A stretch of DNA of 6,018 bases from positions 1-6,018 of the forward strand of contig JAEVZA010000243.1 in assembly GCA_023392475.1 (NCBI GenBank), given 5' to 3'. How positions within the stretch are numbered: the first letter of the stretch is position 1; the number at the start of each line of letters is the position of its first letter. A program made the translations under genes and the position numbers. The notes beneath the pieces were generated by a model. That model made no database searches and had not been told where the DNA came from. It saw only the letters and a list, made by a program, of their open reading frames with translations. Positions 1-5,607 of this stretch are shown here, piece by piece. The stretch comes from Actinomycetes bacterium. Its GTDB lineage: Bacteria > Actinomycetota > Acidimicrobiia > Acidimicrobiales > Microtrichaceae.

Positions 1-1
1 G

Positions 2-616
2 GCCGACGACCTCGGCGACCGGATCGTCCCGGTCGCCGGCGACCTCACGGACCCAGCCGCCCGCGAGGCCGTCGTCGAGCGGGCGCTCGCCGTCTCGGGA
101 TCGCTGGACGTGCTCGTGAACAACGCGGGCTACGGCGTGCCCGCCCCTGCCGAGTCCGAGCCCCTCGAGGACTTCGTCCGCACCCTCGACATCAACCTCG
201 TCGCCGTCTACCACCTGTGCCAGCTCGCGGCGCGCCCGATGCTGGCGGCCGGCCGCGGCAGCATCGTCAACATCGCGTCGATCCTCGGCCTCGTCGCGTC
301 GGCGCCGATCAAGGAGGCCGGCTACTGCGCCTCCAAGGGCGCCGTCGTGAACCTGACCCGCCAGCTCGGGTGCGAGTGGGGCCGCAAGGGGGTCCGGGTC
401 AACGCGATCGCGCCGGGGTGGTTCCCGTCGGAGATGACCCAGGACGACATGTTCGACGACCCGTCGGGCCGCGACTTCATCGACCGCACCACGCCGATGG
501 GTCGGCCCGGCGAGCTCGAGGAGCTCGACGGCGCGCTGCTGTTCCTCGCCGGCGACGGGTCGGGCTACGTGACCGGCCAGGTCCTCGCCGTCGACGGGGG
601 TTGGACCGCGCGCTGA
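2..616 (+). CDS. Short-chain dehydrogenase/reductase (SDR), 5'-truncated by the window edge
   Basis: This is an NAD(P)H-dependent oxidoreductase of the classical SDR family. The reading frame is open from base 2, so 204 residues are visible. The start and the N-terminal TGxxxGxG cofactor loop lie outside the window, and the usual family length of about 250 suggests that 50-60 residues are missing. Visible residues (fragment numbering) are the adenine-contacting Asp in GDLTD (14), NNAG (40-43), the catalytic Asn of the DIN segment (65), Ser93 in NIAS, and Tyr108 with Lys112 in YCASK. The C-terminus has the family's VTGQVLAVDGGW. The GTG at 110 lies inside the beta strand before NNAG and cannot be the true start. 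All catalytic residues are present, so an active enzyme is expected. The substrate cannot be read from sequence; a carbonyl or alcohol is typical. The gene converges on the next one across a strong hairpin. Confidence 0.93.
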   Translation, partial: ADDLGDRIVPVAGDLTDPAAREAVVERALAVSGSLDVLVNNAGYGVPAPAESEPLEDFVRTLDINLVAVYHLCQLAARPMLAAGRGSIVNIASILGLVASAPIKEAGYCASKGAVVNLTRQLGCEWGRKGVRVNAIAPGWFPSEMTQDDMFDDPSGRDFIDRTTPMGRPGELEELDGALLFLAGDGSGYVTGQVLAVDGGWTAR

Positions 617-632
617 CGGCCCCCACCCGCCG

Positions 633-682
633 GCTCTGTGATGCACCACGGGGTCGATGGACCCCGTGGCGCATCACAGAGC
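633..682. terminator. Long hairpin between convergent genes, likely bidirectional terminator
   Basis: The arms are 633-655 and 660-682, each 23 nt, complementary except for one A/C mismatch (645 against 670), with the 4-nt loop GATG. The hairpin begins 17 nt after the SDR stop and lies 43 nt from the stop of the minus-strand gene, so it can serve both. There is no T-tract on either strand. That is common for stem-loops after high-GC actinobacterial genes, but it leaves the termination role inferred. The arm is less GC-rich than its surroundings (it contains TCTGTGATGC), which could mark a dispersed intergenic palindrome. Confidence 0.6.
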
Positions 683-724
683 AGGGCGGCCAGGGCGACC
701 GGTTCGGGCGCCCGACGCCGGTGG

Positions 725-1210
725 TCAGCCGCCGGCGGCGCTGCCCTCGAACGCGACCGGGTCGCCGGGCTTCGGGTAGGTCGCCCGGCTCCAGGACATC
801 ATCCGGGCGAGGTTGTCCGTGATGTGCTTCCACGCCGGCGGGTCCCACCCGTCCGCGTGGCCGATCTCCGACAGGTCGTTGCCGACGTGCACGATGGCCG
901 GGATGCGCTCGATGCCGAGGCCCTTCACGGCGATGCGGTCGGGGTCGCAGAAGGTGAGGATCCGCTCGGCCCAGGGCCCGAGGAACGTCTCGGCGTCCTC
1001 CTCCGGAGCCGTCACGAGCCAGGCGACGCGGCAGTCCGCCCCGATGAAGTTCTCGAGGATGCGGCCGGCGGTCTCGAGCAGCCAGGCACTCTCGTTCGTG
1101 TACGGGTCGATGGCCACCAGGACGAGGTGGAACAGCGCGGTCTGCTCCTCGAGGGTGCGGGTCTCGCCGCCGATCGGGTGGAGCTCGAGGTCTGCGGGCA
1201 AGGTGGCCAT
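725..1210 (-). CDS. Thioredoxin-fold protein lacking the CXXC active site; function unknown
   Basis: This 161-residue soluble protein has no signal peptide or membrane segment. The order of elements suggests a thioredoxin/TlpA-like fold. Strand LFHLVLVAI (26-34) is followed by DPYTNESAWL (35-44), where a redox member would carry WCxxC, and then by a long helix. Next come strand VAWLV (62-66), a helix at 70-83, strand ILTFCD, and IERIPAIVHV (100-109), whose IP (Pro104) fits the conserved cis-proline loop. Only two cysteines occur (60 and 88) and neither is at the active-site position, so thiol-disulfide chemistry at the normal site is not expected. A structural, binding or chaperone-like role is possible but unproven. 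The ATG at 1210 fits a -10 hexamer just upstream. The gene is divergent from the eIF-2B-like gene (67 bp between starts) and convergent with the SDR gene. The fold call is by eye and moderately sure; the coding call is firm. Confidence 0.75.
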   Translation of the reverse strand: MATLPADLELHPIGGETRTLEEQTALFHLVLVAIDPYTNESAWLLETAGRILENFIGADCRVAWLVTAPEEDAETFLGPWAERILTFCDPDRIAVKGLGIERIPAIVHVGNDLSEIGHADGWDPPAWKHITDNLARMMSWSRATYPKPGDPVAFEGSAAGG

Positions 1211-1219
1211 CGGGCCGGA

Positions 1220-1225
1220 AAAGTA
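1220..1225 (-). promoter_or_regulatory. -10 element of the thioredoxin-fold gene, probably leaderless
   Basis: On the minus strand TACTTT (TAnnnT) ends 9 nt before the ATG at 1210, and no Shine-Dalgarno sequence lies between them. Transcription would begin at or within a few bases of the start codon. No convincing -35 hexamer is visible. Confidence 0.45.
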
Positions 1226-1243
1226 GCGCGGGGGTCCCCGGCC

Positions 1244-1271
1244 GGGACAGATGGAGGGCGCTGCGTACAGT
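1244..1271 (+). promoter_or_regulatory. Promoter of the eIF-2B-like gene, leaderless, decides the GTG start
   Basis: GGGACA (1244-1249, 4 of 6 to TTGACA) and TACAGT (1266-1271, TAnnnT) are separated by 16 nt. The hexamer ends 6 nt before the GTG at 1278, which places the expected transcription start on the start codon itself. This supports GTG 1278 over the in-frame ATG at 1251, which would put the promoter inside the coding region. Confidence 0.5.
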
Positions 1272-1277
1272 GGGGCG

Positions 1278-2078
1278 GTGCACCCGATCGAGCGCCTCCG
1301 CTACGTCGCCCGGTCGCAGGGGGCCCCCGCCGACCTGCTCGTCGAGGAGTCCGCCACGGCCCTCGGCGCGTTCCGTGACGACCCCGCCGGCATGGTCGCC
1401 GCGTGCCGCCGGATCGTCGACCGCCAGCTGACCTGCGCACCGCTCTGGTGGCTCTGCGCACGGATCCTGTGCGCCCCCGACCCGATGGCGGAGGCCCACC
1501 GAGCCGTCGAGGAGCTGCGCACCGACCCGACGCCCCGCCGGCTGGCGTCGGCCCTGCCCGACGACGGCGCCGTCGTCGTCGTGGGCGACCCCGACCAGGC
1601 CTTCGGCGCGCTGGCCCGCCGCGGCGACGTGACCTCGTACGTGGTCGACGTCGACGGCGGCGTCCACGACGTCGTCCGCCACCTCCACCGCGCTGATGCC
1701 CCCGCCGTGCCGGTCGAGGCGCGGGCCGTCGCCGCCGCCGTGGCGGAGGCCGACCTCGTGCTGCTCGAGGCGTTCGCGGTCGGCCCCGACGCGGCGCTCG
1801 TGCCGTCGGGGTCCCGGGCCGCCGCCGCGGTGGCGCGGACCGGGGGCACGCCCGTCTGGCTGGTGGCCGGCGTCGGCCGCCTGATGCCGGCGCGCATGTG
1901 GGAGGCGCTGCGGGACCGGTGGTCCGACGGCGTCGACCCGTTCGACGCCGCGGAGGAGGTGCTCGACCTCTCGCTGGTCGACCGCATCGCCGGCGTCGAG
2001 GGGCCCGAGGACGCGGCCGACGCCGTGCGCCGCACGGACTGCCCCGTCGCCCCGGAGCTGTTCCGCCTGGCCGGCTGA
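1278..2078 (+). CDS. Distant eIF-2B alpha/beta/delta (MtnA-like) family protein
   Basis: The protein has 266 residues from the GTG at 1278. Residues 1-90 look helical (IERLRYVARSQ, then AACRRIVDRQLTCAPLWWLCARIL). Residues 95-204 alternate strands and helices like a Rossmann-type domain: GAVVVVGD (97-104), TSYVVDVDG (119-127), ADLVLLEAFAVGPDAALVPS (158-177), and TPVWLVAGVGRLMP (191-204). This helical-plus-Rossmann layout, with 'AD-VLLEA-AVGPD' followed by a small-residue helix and 'PVWLVA', resembles the C-terminal domain of eIF-2B/methylthioribose-1-phosphate isomerase proteins. Those typically read GAD-(x)-NK-GT-ALA and then PVYV-A. Here the Asp of the GAD motif appears as Glu164 and the NKxGT segment reads PSGS, so MtnA isomerase activity is doubtful. 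The likely role is binding or isomerising a phosphorylated sugar or nucleotide, or something unknown. There is no obvious pathway partner nearby. The coding call is firm and the family call moderate. Confidence 0.8.
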   Translation: MHPIERLRYVARSQGAPADLLVEESATALGAFRDDPAGMVAACRRIVDRQLTCAPLWWLCARILCAPDPMAEAHRAVEELRTDPTPRRLASALPDDGAVVVVGDPDQAFGALARRGDVTSYVVDVDGGVHDVVRHLHRADAPAVPVEARAVAAAVAEADLVLLEAFAVGPDAALVPSGSRAAAAVARTGGTPVWLVAGVGRLMPARMWEALRDRWSDGVDPFDAAEEVLDLSLVDRIAGVEGPEDAADAVRRTDCPVAPELFRLAG

Positions 2079-2082
2079 TCTC

Positions 2083-2105
2083 GGCCGGCGTGCCGCACGC
2101 CGGCC
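2083..2105. terminator. GC-rich hairpin after the eIF-2B-like gene
   Basis: This is a perfect 11-bp inverted repeat (2083-2093 and 2095-2105) around one central base. Folded, it would give about a 9-bp stem with a 5-nt loop. It starts 4 nt after the stop codon, has no T-tract, and lies just before the promoter of the next gene, as expected for an insulating terminator. The termination role is inferred. Confidence 0.4.
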
Positions 2106-2122
2106 GGCGCAGGGCCGGGCAC

Positions 2123-2128
2123 TAGGGT
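2123..2128 (+). promoter_or_regulatory. -10 element of the dienelactone hydrolase gene, probably leaderless
   Basis: TAGGGT (TAnnnT) ends 8 nt before the ATG at 2137, and no Shine-Dalgarno sequence is present in the gap. The spacing matches the other start-proximal hexamers in this window. No good -35 is visible because the upstream hairpin occupies that position. Confidence 0.45.
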
Positions 2129-2136
2129 CCACGCCC

Positions 2137-2826
2137 ATGGGTCACATGGTCGAGTTCCCCTCCAACGGCTCCGAGGCCTCCGGCTGGTTCGCCGAGGCCG
2201 AGGGCGGTGCCGGCCCCGGCGTGCTCGTCATCCAGGAGTGGTGGGGCCTCGTGCCCCACATCCAGGACGTGGTGGACCGCTTCGCCGCCGCCGGCTTCAC
2301 GGCGCTGGCCCCCGACCTCTACCACGGCACGACCACCACCGAGCCCGACGAGGCCGGGAAGCTGATGATGGCGTTGAACATGGAGCATGCCGCCAAGGAC
2401 CTCCGTGGGGCCATCGCCTTCCTCACCGGCAGCGACGCGGTCTCGACCGAGGGCATCGGCGTGGTCGGCTACTGCATGGGCGGCGGCCTGGCGCTCGTGG
2501 TGGCCTGCAACGAGCCGCAGGACGTCGTCGCCTGCGCGCCGTACTACGGCCTCATCCCGTGGGAGGGCATGCAGCCCGACTACTCGCGGCTGTCCGGTCC
2601 GGTCCACGGGCACTACGCCGAGCTCGACGGGTTCTTCGGCCCGCCGCTCGCCAAGGCCCTCGAGTCCGACCTGCGCGAGACCTACGGCAAGGAGGCCGTG
2701 CTCGAGGTGCACCCGGGCGTCGAGCACGCGTTCTTCAACGACACGCGCCCCGAGGTGTACTCGGCGTCGGAGTCGGCCAAGGCGTGGGACGAGACCACGG
2801 CGTTCTTCCGGCAGGCCATCCACTGA
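2137..2826 (+). CDS. Dienelactone hydrolase family protein
   Basis: This is a cytoplasmic alpha/beta hydrolase of 229 residues, the normal length for the family. The type enzyme, carboxymethylenebutenolidase, opens dienelactone to maleylacetate in chlorocatechol breakdown, and relatives act on other lactones and esters. All key residues are visible: Glu34 in IQEWWG, the glutamate that in the type enzyme interacts with the nucleophile; nucleophile Cys113 in GYCMGGG; Asp164 in AELDGFF; and His197 in GVEHAFFND. The cysteine in place of serine at the nucleophile elbow is diagnostic of this family. No catechol dioxygenase or maleylacetate reductase lies nearby, so the natural substrate is unknown and a general detoxifying or ester-cleaving role is as likely as aromatic catabolism. 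The ATG at 2137 is supported by the adjacent -10 hexamer. A second in-frame ATG three codons later (Met4) is less likely. The glycosyltransferase follows after 74 bp on the same strand. Confidence 0.93.
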   Translation: MGHMVEFPSNGSEASGWFAEAEGGAGPGVLVIQEWWGLVPHIQDVVDRFAAAGFTALAPDLYHGTTTTEPDEAGKLMMALNMEHAAKDLRGAIAFLTGSDAVSTEGIGVVGYCMGGGLALVVACNEPQDVVACAPYYGLIPWEGMQPDYSRLSGPVHGHYAELDGFFGPPLAKALESDLRETYGKEAVLEVHPGVEHAFFNDTRPEVYSASESAKAWDETTAFFRQAIH

Positions 2827-2840
2827 TCGCGCCCGCCGCC

Positions 2841-2870
2841 GTCGCCGCCGCCCCGGTCCGGGACGGCGAC
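2841..2870 (+). terminator. Weak hairpin between the dienelactone hydrolase and glycosyltransferase genes
   Basis: A 7-bp outer stem (2841-2847 with 2864-2870) encloses a shorter inner CCC/GGG pairing (2852-2854 with 2860-2862). It lies 14 nt after the hydrolase stop and has no T-tract. In such GC-rich DNA it could be chance. If real, it would reduce read-through into the next gene. Confidence 0.25.
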
Positions 2871-2900
2871 CGCGACCGGCGACCCGCCGCCTGAGCACCC

Positions 2901-4037
2901 GTGCGCGTCCTCGTCATCACGAACGACCTGCCCCCGCGCGTCGGGGGCATCCAGCACTACGTCGACCAGCTCGCGCGCGGGCTCGCGTCCGCCGGCGACG
3001 AGGTCGTCCTCTACGGCTCCACCTTCGAGGGCGCCGCGGCCTGGGACGCGGCGGCGCCGTTCCACGTCGTGCGCGAGGACACCGCCACGTTGCTGCCGAC
3101 GCCGCGGGTCCGCCGGCGCAGCGCGTCGCTCGTCCGCGAGCTCGGCGCCGACGTCGTGGTCTTCGGGGCCACGGTCCCCCTCGCCTGGATGGGCGCGGGG
3201 ATCGCCCGGCGCACCGGTGTGCCCTTCGTGGCCTTCACGCACGGCCTCGAGGTGTCGGCCGTGCGCATGCCGGGGAGCGGGCCGCCGCTGCGGGCGATCG
3301 GGCGGCACGCGGCCGCGGTCACGTTCGTGTCGAACTGGTGCCGGGACCTGCTGCGCCCCGCGTTCGGCGACGGGCCGAGGTTCGAGCTGCTGCCGCCCGG
3401 CGTCGACGAGCGGGAGTTCCACCGCGGCGTGAGCGGGGCGGCCGTCCGCGCCCGCCACGGCCTCGAGGGCCGGCCGGTGGTCGTGTGCGTGTCCCGCATG
3501 GTGGCGCGCAAGGGCCAGGACCAGCTGATCCGGGCGCTGCCCGAGCTGCGCCGCCGGGTGCCCGACGCCGCGCTGCTCGTCGTGGGCGGCGGACCGCACC
3601 GCGGCGAGCTCGAGTCGCTCGCCCGCACCGAGGGCGTGGCCGCCCACGTCGTGTTCACCGGCGTCGTCCCGGAGGACGAGCTGCCCGCCCACTTCGCCGC
3701 GGGGGACGTGTTCGCCATGCCCTGCCGGGAGCGCCGGGGCGGCCTCGAGGTCGAGGCCTTCGGGATCGTGTTCATCCAGGCCATGGCCGTCGGCGTCCCC
3801 GTGGTCGCGGGCGACATCGGCGGGGTGCCCGACGCGGTCGGCGACGAGTCCACCGGGCTGCTCGTCGACGGCCGCGACCTCGACGCCGTCACCGACGCCG
3901 TGGCCGGCCTGCTCGGCGACCCCGACCGCGCCGCGGCGATGGGGCGGGCCGGGGCCGAGCGGGTGGCCGGCGGGTTCACGTGGGCCACGCGCACCCGCCA
4001 GCTCCGGAGCCTGCTCGCCGACGTCGTCGGCGGGTAG
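2901..4037 (+). CDS. GT4 glycosyltransferase, PimB-like (phosphatidylinositol mannoside mannosyltransferase type)
   Basis: This 378-residue GT-B retaining glycosyltransferase of family 4 has the usual length for PimB-type enzymes. The N-terminal acceptor domain starts VLVITNDLPPRVGGIQHYV (3-21), with the Gly-Gly loop and the TNDxPPRxGGIQ signature typical of PimB and relatives. FTHGLEV (112-118) follows. The donor domain has VSRMVARKGQD (197-207), with Arg199 and Lys204 placed to bind the sugar-nucleotide phosphates, then VVGGGP and the C-terminal EX7E region EAFGIVFIQ (285-293). The second Glu of that motif is Gln293. In mycobacteria and corynebacteria the family moves mannose from GDP-mannose to phosphatidylinositol monomannoside at the inner face of the membrane. 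That substrate is inferred from signature similarity only. The GTG start is chosen because the family begins at this strand; neither a Shine-Dalgarno sequence nor a -10 is visible, so read-through from the upstream hydrolase gene is possible. Its stop is 3 nt from the stop of the convergent peroxiredoxin gene. Confidence 0.9.
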   Translation: MRVLVITNDLPPRVGGIQHYVDQLARGLASAGDEVVLYGSTFEGAAAWDAAAPFHVVREDTATLLPTPRVRRRSASLVRELGADVVVFGATVPLAWMGAGIARRTGVPFVAFTHGLEVSAVRMPGSGPPLRAIGRHAAAVTFVSNWCRDLLRPAFGDGPRFELLPPGVDEREFHRGVSGAAVRARHGLEGRPVVVCVSRMVARKGQDQLIRALPELRRRVPDAALLVVGGGPHRGELESLARTEGVAAHVVFTGVVPEDELPAHFAAGDVFAMPCRERRGGLEVEAFGIVFIQAMAVGVPVVAGDIGGVPDAVGDESTGLLVDGRDLDAVTDAVAGLLGDPDRAAAMGRAGAERVAGGFTWATRTRQLRSLLADVVGG

Positions 4038-4040
4038 CGC

Positions 4041-4502
4041 TCAGACCTTGGCGAGCGCGTCCGTGTAGCTGCCGAGCGAGCGGGCCTCGCCGAGACCGCC
4101 CGACTGGAACACGTCGGCCACCTTGCCGTCCCGGTCGACGACGACCGTGCGCCGGAACGCGCAGCCGAGGTCCTCGTTGAAGCAGTCGTACGCCCGTGCG
4201 ACCTCGCCGTGGGGCCAGCCGTCGGAGAGCAGCGGGAAGTTGAAGCCCTCCTGCTCCTTCCACACCTTCTGGCTGGGCGAGCGGTCGCAGCTGATCGCGA
4301 GCACCTGGTTGCCGGCGTCGTTGAACGTCGCCAGGTTGTCGCGCAGCTCGCAGAGCTCGCCCTGGCAGACGCCGGTGAAGGCGAACGGGATGAACACCAG
4401 CGTGACCGACGTGCTGCCCCGGAACGACGACAGCGTGACCTCGTTGCCGTCGGTGTCCTTCAGCGTGAAGTCGGGGGCGTCGTCGCCGACGTTGATCGCC
4501 AT
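4041..4502 (-). CDS. ahpE: AhpE-like peroxiredoxin
   Basis: This cytoplasmic thiol peroxidase reduces hydrogen peroxide, organic peroxides or peroxynitrite. Its 153 residues match the length of Mycobacterium tuberculosis AhpE, and the distinctive segments correspond: AFTGVCQGEL, FPLLSDGWPHGEVARAY and FNEDLG. The peroxidatic site PxxxTxxC is P39-T43-C46, and Arg117 fits the conserved active-site arginine. Unlike mycobacterial AhpE as I recall it, there is a cysteine at 51, five residues after C46, the position of the resolving Cys in many BCP/PrxQ proteins. Further cysteines are at 72, 107 and 114. The ATG at 4502 is chosen because the AhpE family begins here and a good AGGAG precedes it. The reading frame continues upstream to 5435 without a stop, but that extension is antisense-frame noise over the hydrolase gene. 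The gene follows the epoxide-hydrolase-like gene by 92 bp on the same strand. The symbol rests on family resemblance; BCP is the main alternative. Confidence 0.93.
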   Translation of the reverse strand: MAINVGDDAPDFTLKDTDGNEVTLSSFRGSTSVTLVFIPFAFTGVCQGELCELRDNLATFNDAGNQVLAISCDRSPSQKVWKEQEGFNFPLLSDGWPHGEVARAYDCFNEDLGCAFRRTVVVDRDGKVADVFQSGGLGEARSLGSYTDALAKV

Positions 4503-4508
4503 GTGGTG

Positions 4509-4513
4509 CTCCT
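4509..4513 (-). promoter_or_regulatory. Shine-Dalgarno sequence of the peroxiredoxin gene
   Basis: On the minus strand AGGAG lies 6 nt before the ATG at 4502. It fixes that start and shows that this gene, unlike most neighbours, is translated from a transcript with a 5' leader. Confidence 0.75.
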
Positions 4514-4531
4514 GGGGGTCTGCGTCGCCGG

Positions 4532-4551
4532 GTCCGTCCCGGCCGACGGAC
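4532..4551 (-). other. Hairpin in the leader upstream of the peroxiredoxin gene
   Basis: Arms GTCCGTC (4532-4538) and GACGGAC (4545-4551) pair perfectly over 7 bp with a 6-nt loop. The hairpin is 29 nt upstream of the peroxiredoxin ATG and would form in any read-through transcript from the hydrolase gene. It could be a terminator, a processing site or a mild regulatory structure. No -10 hexamer is recognisable around it. Confidence 0.35.
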
Positions 4552-4566
4552 ACCCTCGCGCGTTCC

Positions 4567-4582
4567 GCGGCCCCTCGGCCGC
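4567..4582 (-). terminator. Hairpin after the epoxide-hydrolase-like gene
   Basis: A perfect 6-bp all-GC stem (4567-4572 with 4577-4582) with a 4-nt loop begins 12 nt downstream of the hydrolase stop on the minus strand. There is no T-tract. Together with the second hairpin at 4532-4551 it may weaken co-transcription with the peroxiredoxin gene. Confidence 0.35.
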
Positions 4583-4594
4583 CCGCGTGGCCGA

Positions 4595-5599
4595 TCAGCC
4601 GAAGCGGCGTCCCAGCCAGTCGACCAGCAGGCCGTTGACCGCCTCGGGGTCCTCCTGCTGCACCCAGTGCCCGGCCTTGGCCACGGTCTCCATCTCGAGG
4701 TCGGAGCACATGGACGGCATGTTCGCGGCGAGCGCGGGCGGCAGCGCCGGGTCCCACTCGGCGCAGATCATCAGCGAGGGCAGGCCCAGCGGGATCGTGC
4801 CGACGTCGGGGTGGCGCGCGGCGTTGGCGTCGATGTTCCGGTACCAGTTGATCCCGCCCCGGAAGCCCGTCCGCCCGAAGGCCTCGGCGTACACGTCGAT
4901 CTCCTCGGCCGTGGCGATCGGCTCCCCGAGCGACGGGAGGCCGTCGAGGTCGCGGAACGGGTTGAAGTCCATGCCCTCGCCGCGGCCCATCCGCTCCTCG
5001 AGCAGCACCGCCGGGTCGATGCCGCCGATCATCAGCCGCTCGAACAGCTTCCGGGCCTGCGGGTCCATCACCGACTCGGCCACGCCCGGCTCCTGGAACC
5101 AGAGCATGTACATCTTCTCGTCGTCGGGGAACATCGACCGCAGGAACGTCGTGGTCGGGAACGGCGTGTAGGGCGTGCAGATGCCGACGGCGCCGGCGCA
5201 GCGGTCGGGGAACAGCACCGGCATGGCCCACGCCACGAAGCCGCCCCAGTCGTGGCCGACGAACACCGCCTGCTCGATCTCCAGCGCGTCCAGGAGGTCG
5301 GCCAGGTCGCCGCAGAGGTCCCCCAGGCCGTACGCCTCGATCGGCGCCGGGGCGGACGAGGCGCCGTAGCCGCGCTGGTCCGGTGCGATCGCACGGAACC
5401 CGGCGTCGGCCACTGCCGGCAGCTGGTACCGCCACGAGTAGGCGAGCTCGGGGAAGCCGTGGCAGAAGACGACCGGTGGGCGACCCGCGCCGTCGCCGAG
5501 CTCGTGCACGGCGAGCTGCACCGGCTCGCCGGGCGCGGCGTGCTCCGAGGCGTTGGCCCCGGACAGGGTGTGGTGGACGGCGGGCGGGAACGCGGTCAT
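4595..5599 (-). CDS. Alpha/beta hydrolase, epoxide hydrolase type
   Basis: This 334-residue cytoplasmic hydrolase has the soluble epoxide hydrolase pattern. The oxyanion motif is HGFPE (47-51), followed by PDQRGYG (73-79). The nucleophile elbow GHDWGG has Asp117 in place of the serine of esterases. A helical lid (about 145-265) carries the MYMLWFQEPGVAE segment with Tyr164, and Tyr253 in NWYRN; these are the expected epoxide-activating tyrosines. Asp283 in CAEWDP and His311 in AGHWVQ complete the triad. The family adds water to an epoxide to give a vicinal diol through an alkyl-enzyme ester. Haloalkane dehalogenases share the Asp nucleophile but lack this tyrosine pair, so epoxide hydrolase is preferred. 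The ATG at 5599 is chosen because a TAGCGT -10 hexamer ends 8 nt before it. An in-frame ATG at 5683 would extend the protein into the tandem repeat and is unlikely. The N-terminal 25 residues before the first strand are somewhat long and low in conserved features. Confidence 0.93.
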   Translation of the reverse strand: MTAFPPAVHHTLSGANASEHAAPGEPVQLAVHELGDGAGRPPVVFCHGFPELAYSWRYQLPAVADAGFRAIAPDQRGYGASSAPAPIEAYGLGDLCGDLADLLDALEIEQAVFVGHDWGGFVAWAMPVLFPDRCAGAVGICTPYTPFPTTTFLRSMFPDDEKMYMLWFQEPGVAESVMDPQARKLFERLMIGGIDPAVLLEERMGRGEGMDFNPFRDLDGLPSLGEPIATAEEIDVYAEAFGRTGFRGGINWYRNIDANAARHPDVGTIPLGLPSLMICAEWDPALPPALAANMPSMCSDLEMETVAKAGHWVQQEDPEAVNGLLVDWLGRRFG

Positions 5600-5607
5600 G
5601 GGTCGGG

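Noticed and set aside
1251..1277. ATG start nine codons upstream for the eIF-2B-like gene
   Set aside because: The -10 hexamer at 1266-1271 lies within this stretch and points to GTG 1278. The extra residues show no feature and no Shine-Dalgarno sequence precedes the ATG.
638..1378. Plus-strand gene starting inside the long hairpin
   Set aside because: It is antisense to the thioredoxin-fold gene, has a low-complexity Arg/Gly/Val-rich translation and no homology by eye.
477..2138. Long minus-strand open frame (553 codons) across the SDR, thioredoxin-fold and eIF-2B-like genes
   Set aside because: It crosses three better-supported genes in the wrong frame, is rich in Arg, Gly, Ala and Pro with no domain pattern, and is the usual artefact of GC-rich DNA.
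2137..4037. Aromatic-degradation operon or mannolipid cluster built around the dienelactone hydrolase and PimB-like genes
   Set aside because: No second enzyme of either pathway is present in the window, so the neighbours do not support a shared pathway.
2387..4180. Long plus-strand open frame (597 codons) over the dienelactone hydrolase and glycosyltransferase genes
   Set aside because: It is an Arg/Ala/Pro-rich shadow in another frame with no recognisable motif, whereas both underlying genes show complete active sites.
4041..5435. Apparent fusion of a long N-terminal extension to the peroxiredoxin
   Set aside because: The extension is a frame-shifted reading of the epoxide-hydrolase-like gene. 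The family start at 4502 has a good Shine-Dalgarno sequence and the normal 153-residue length.
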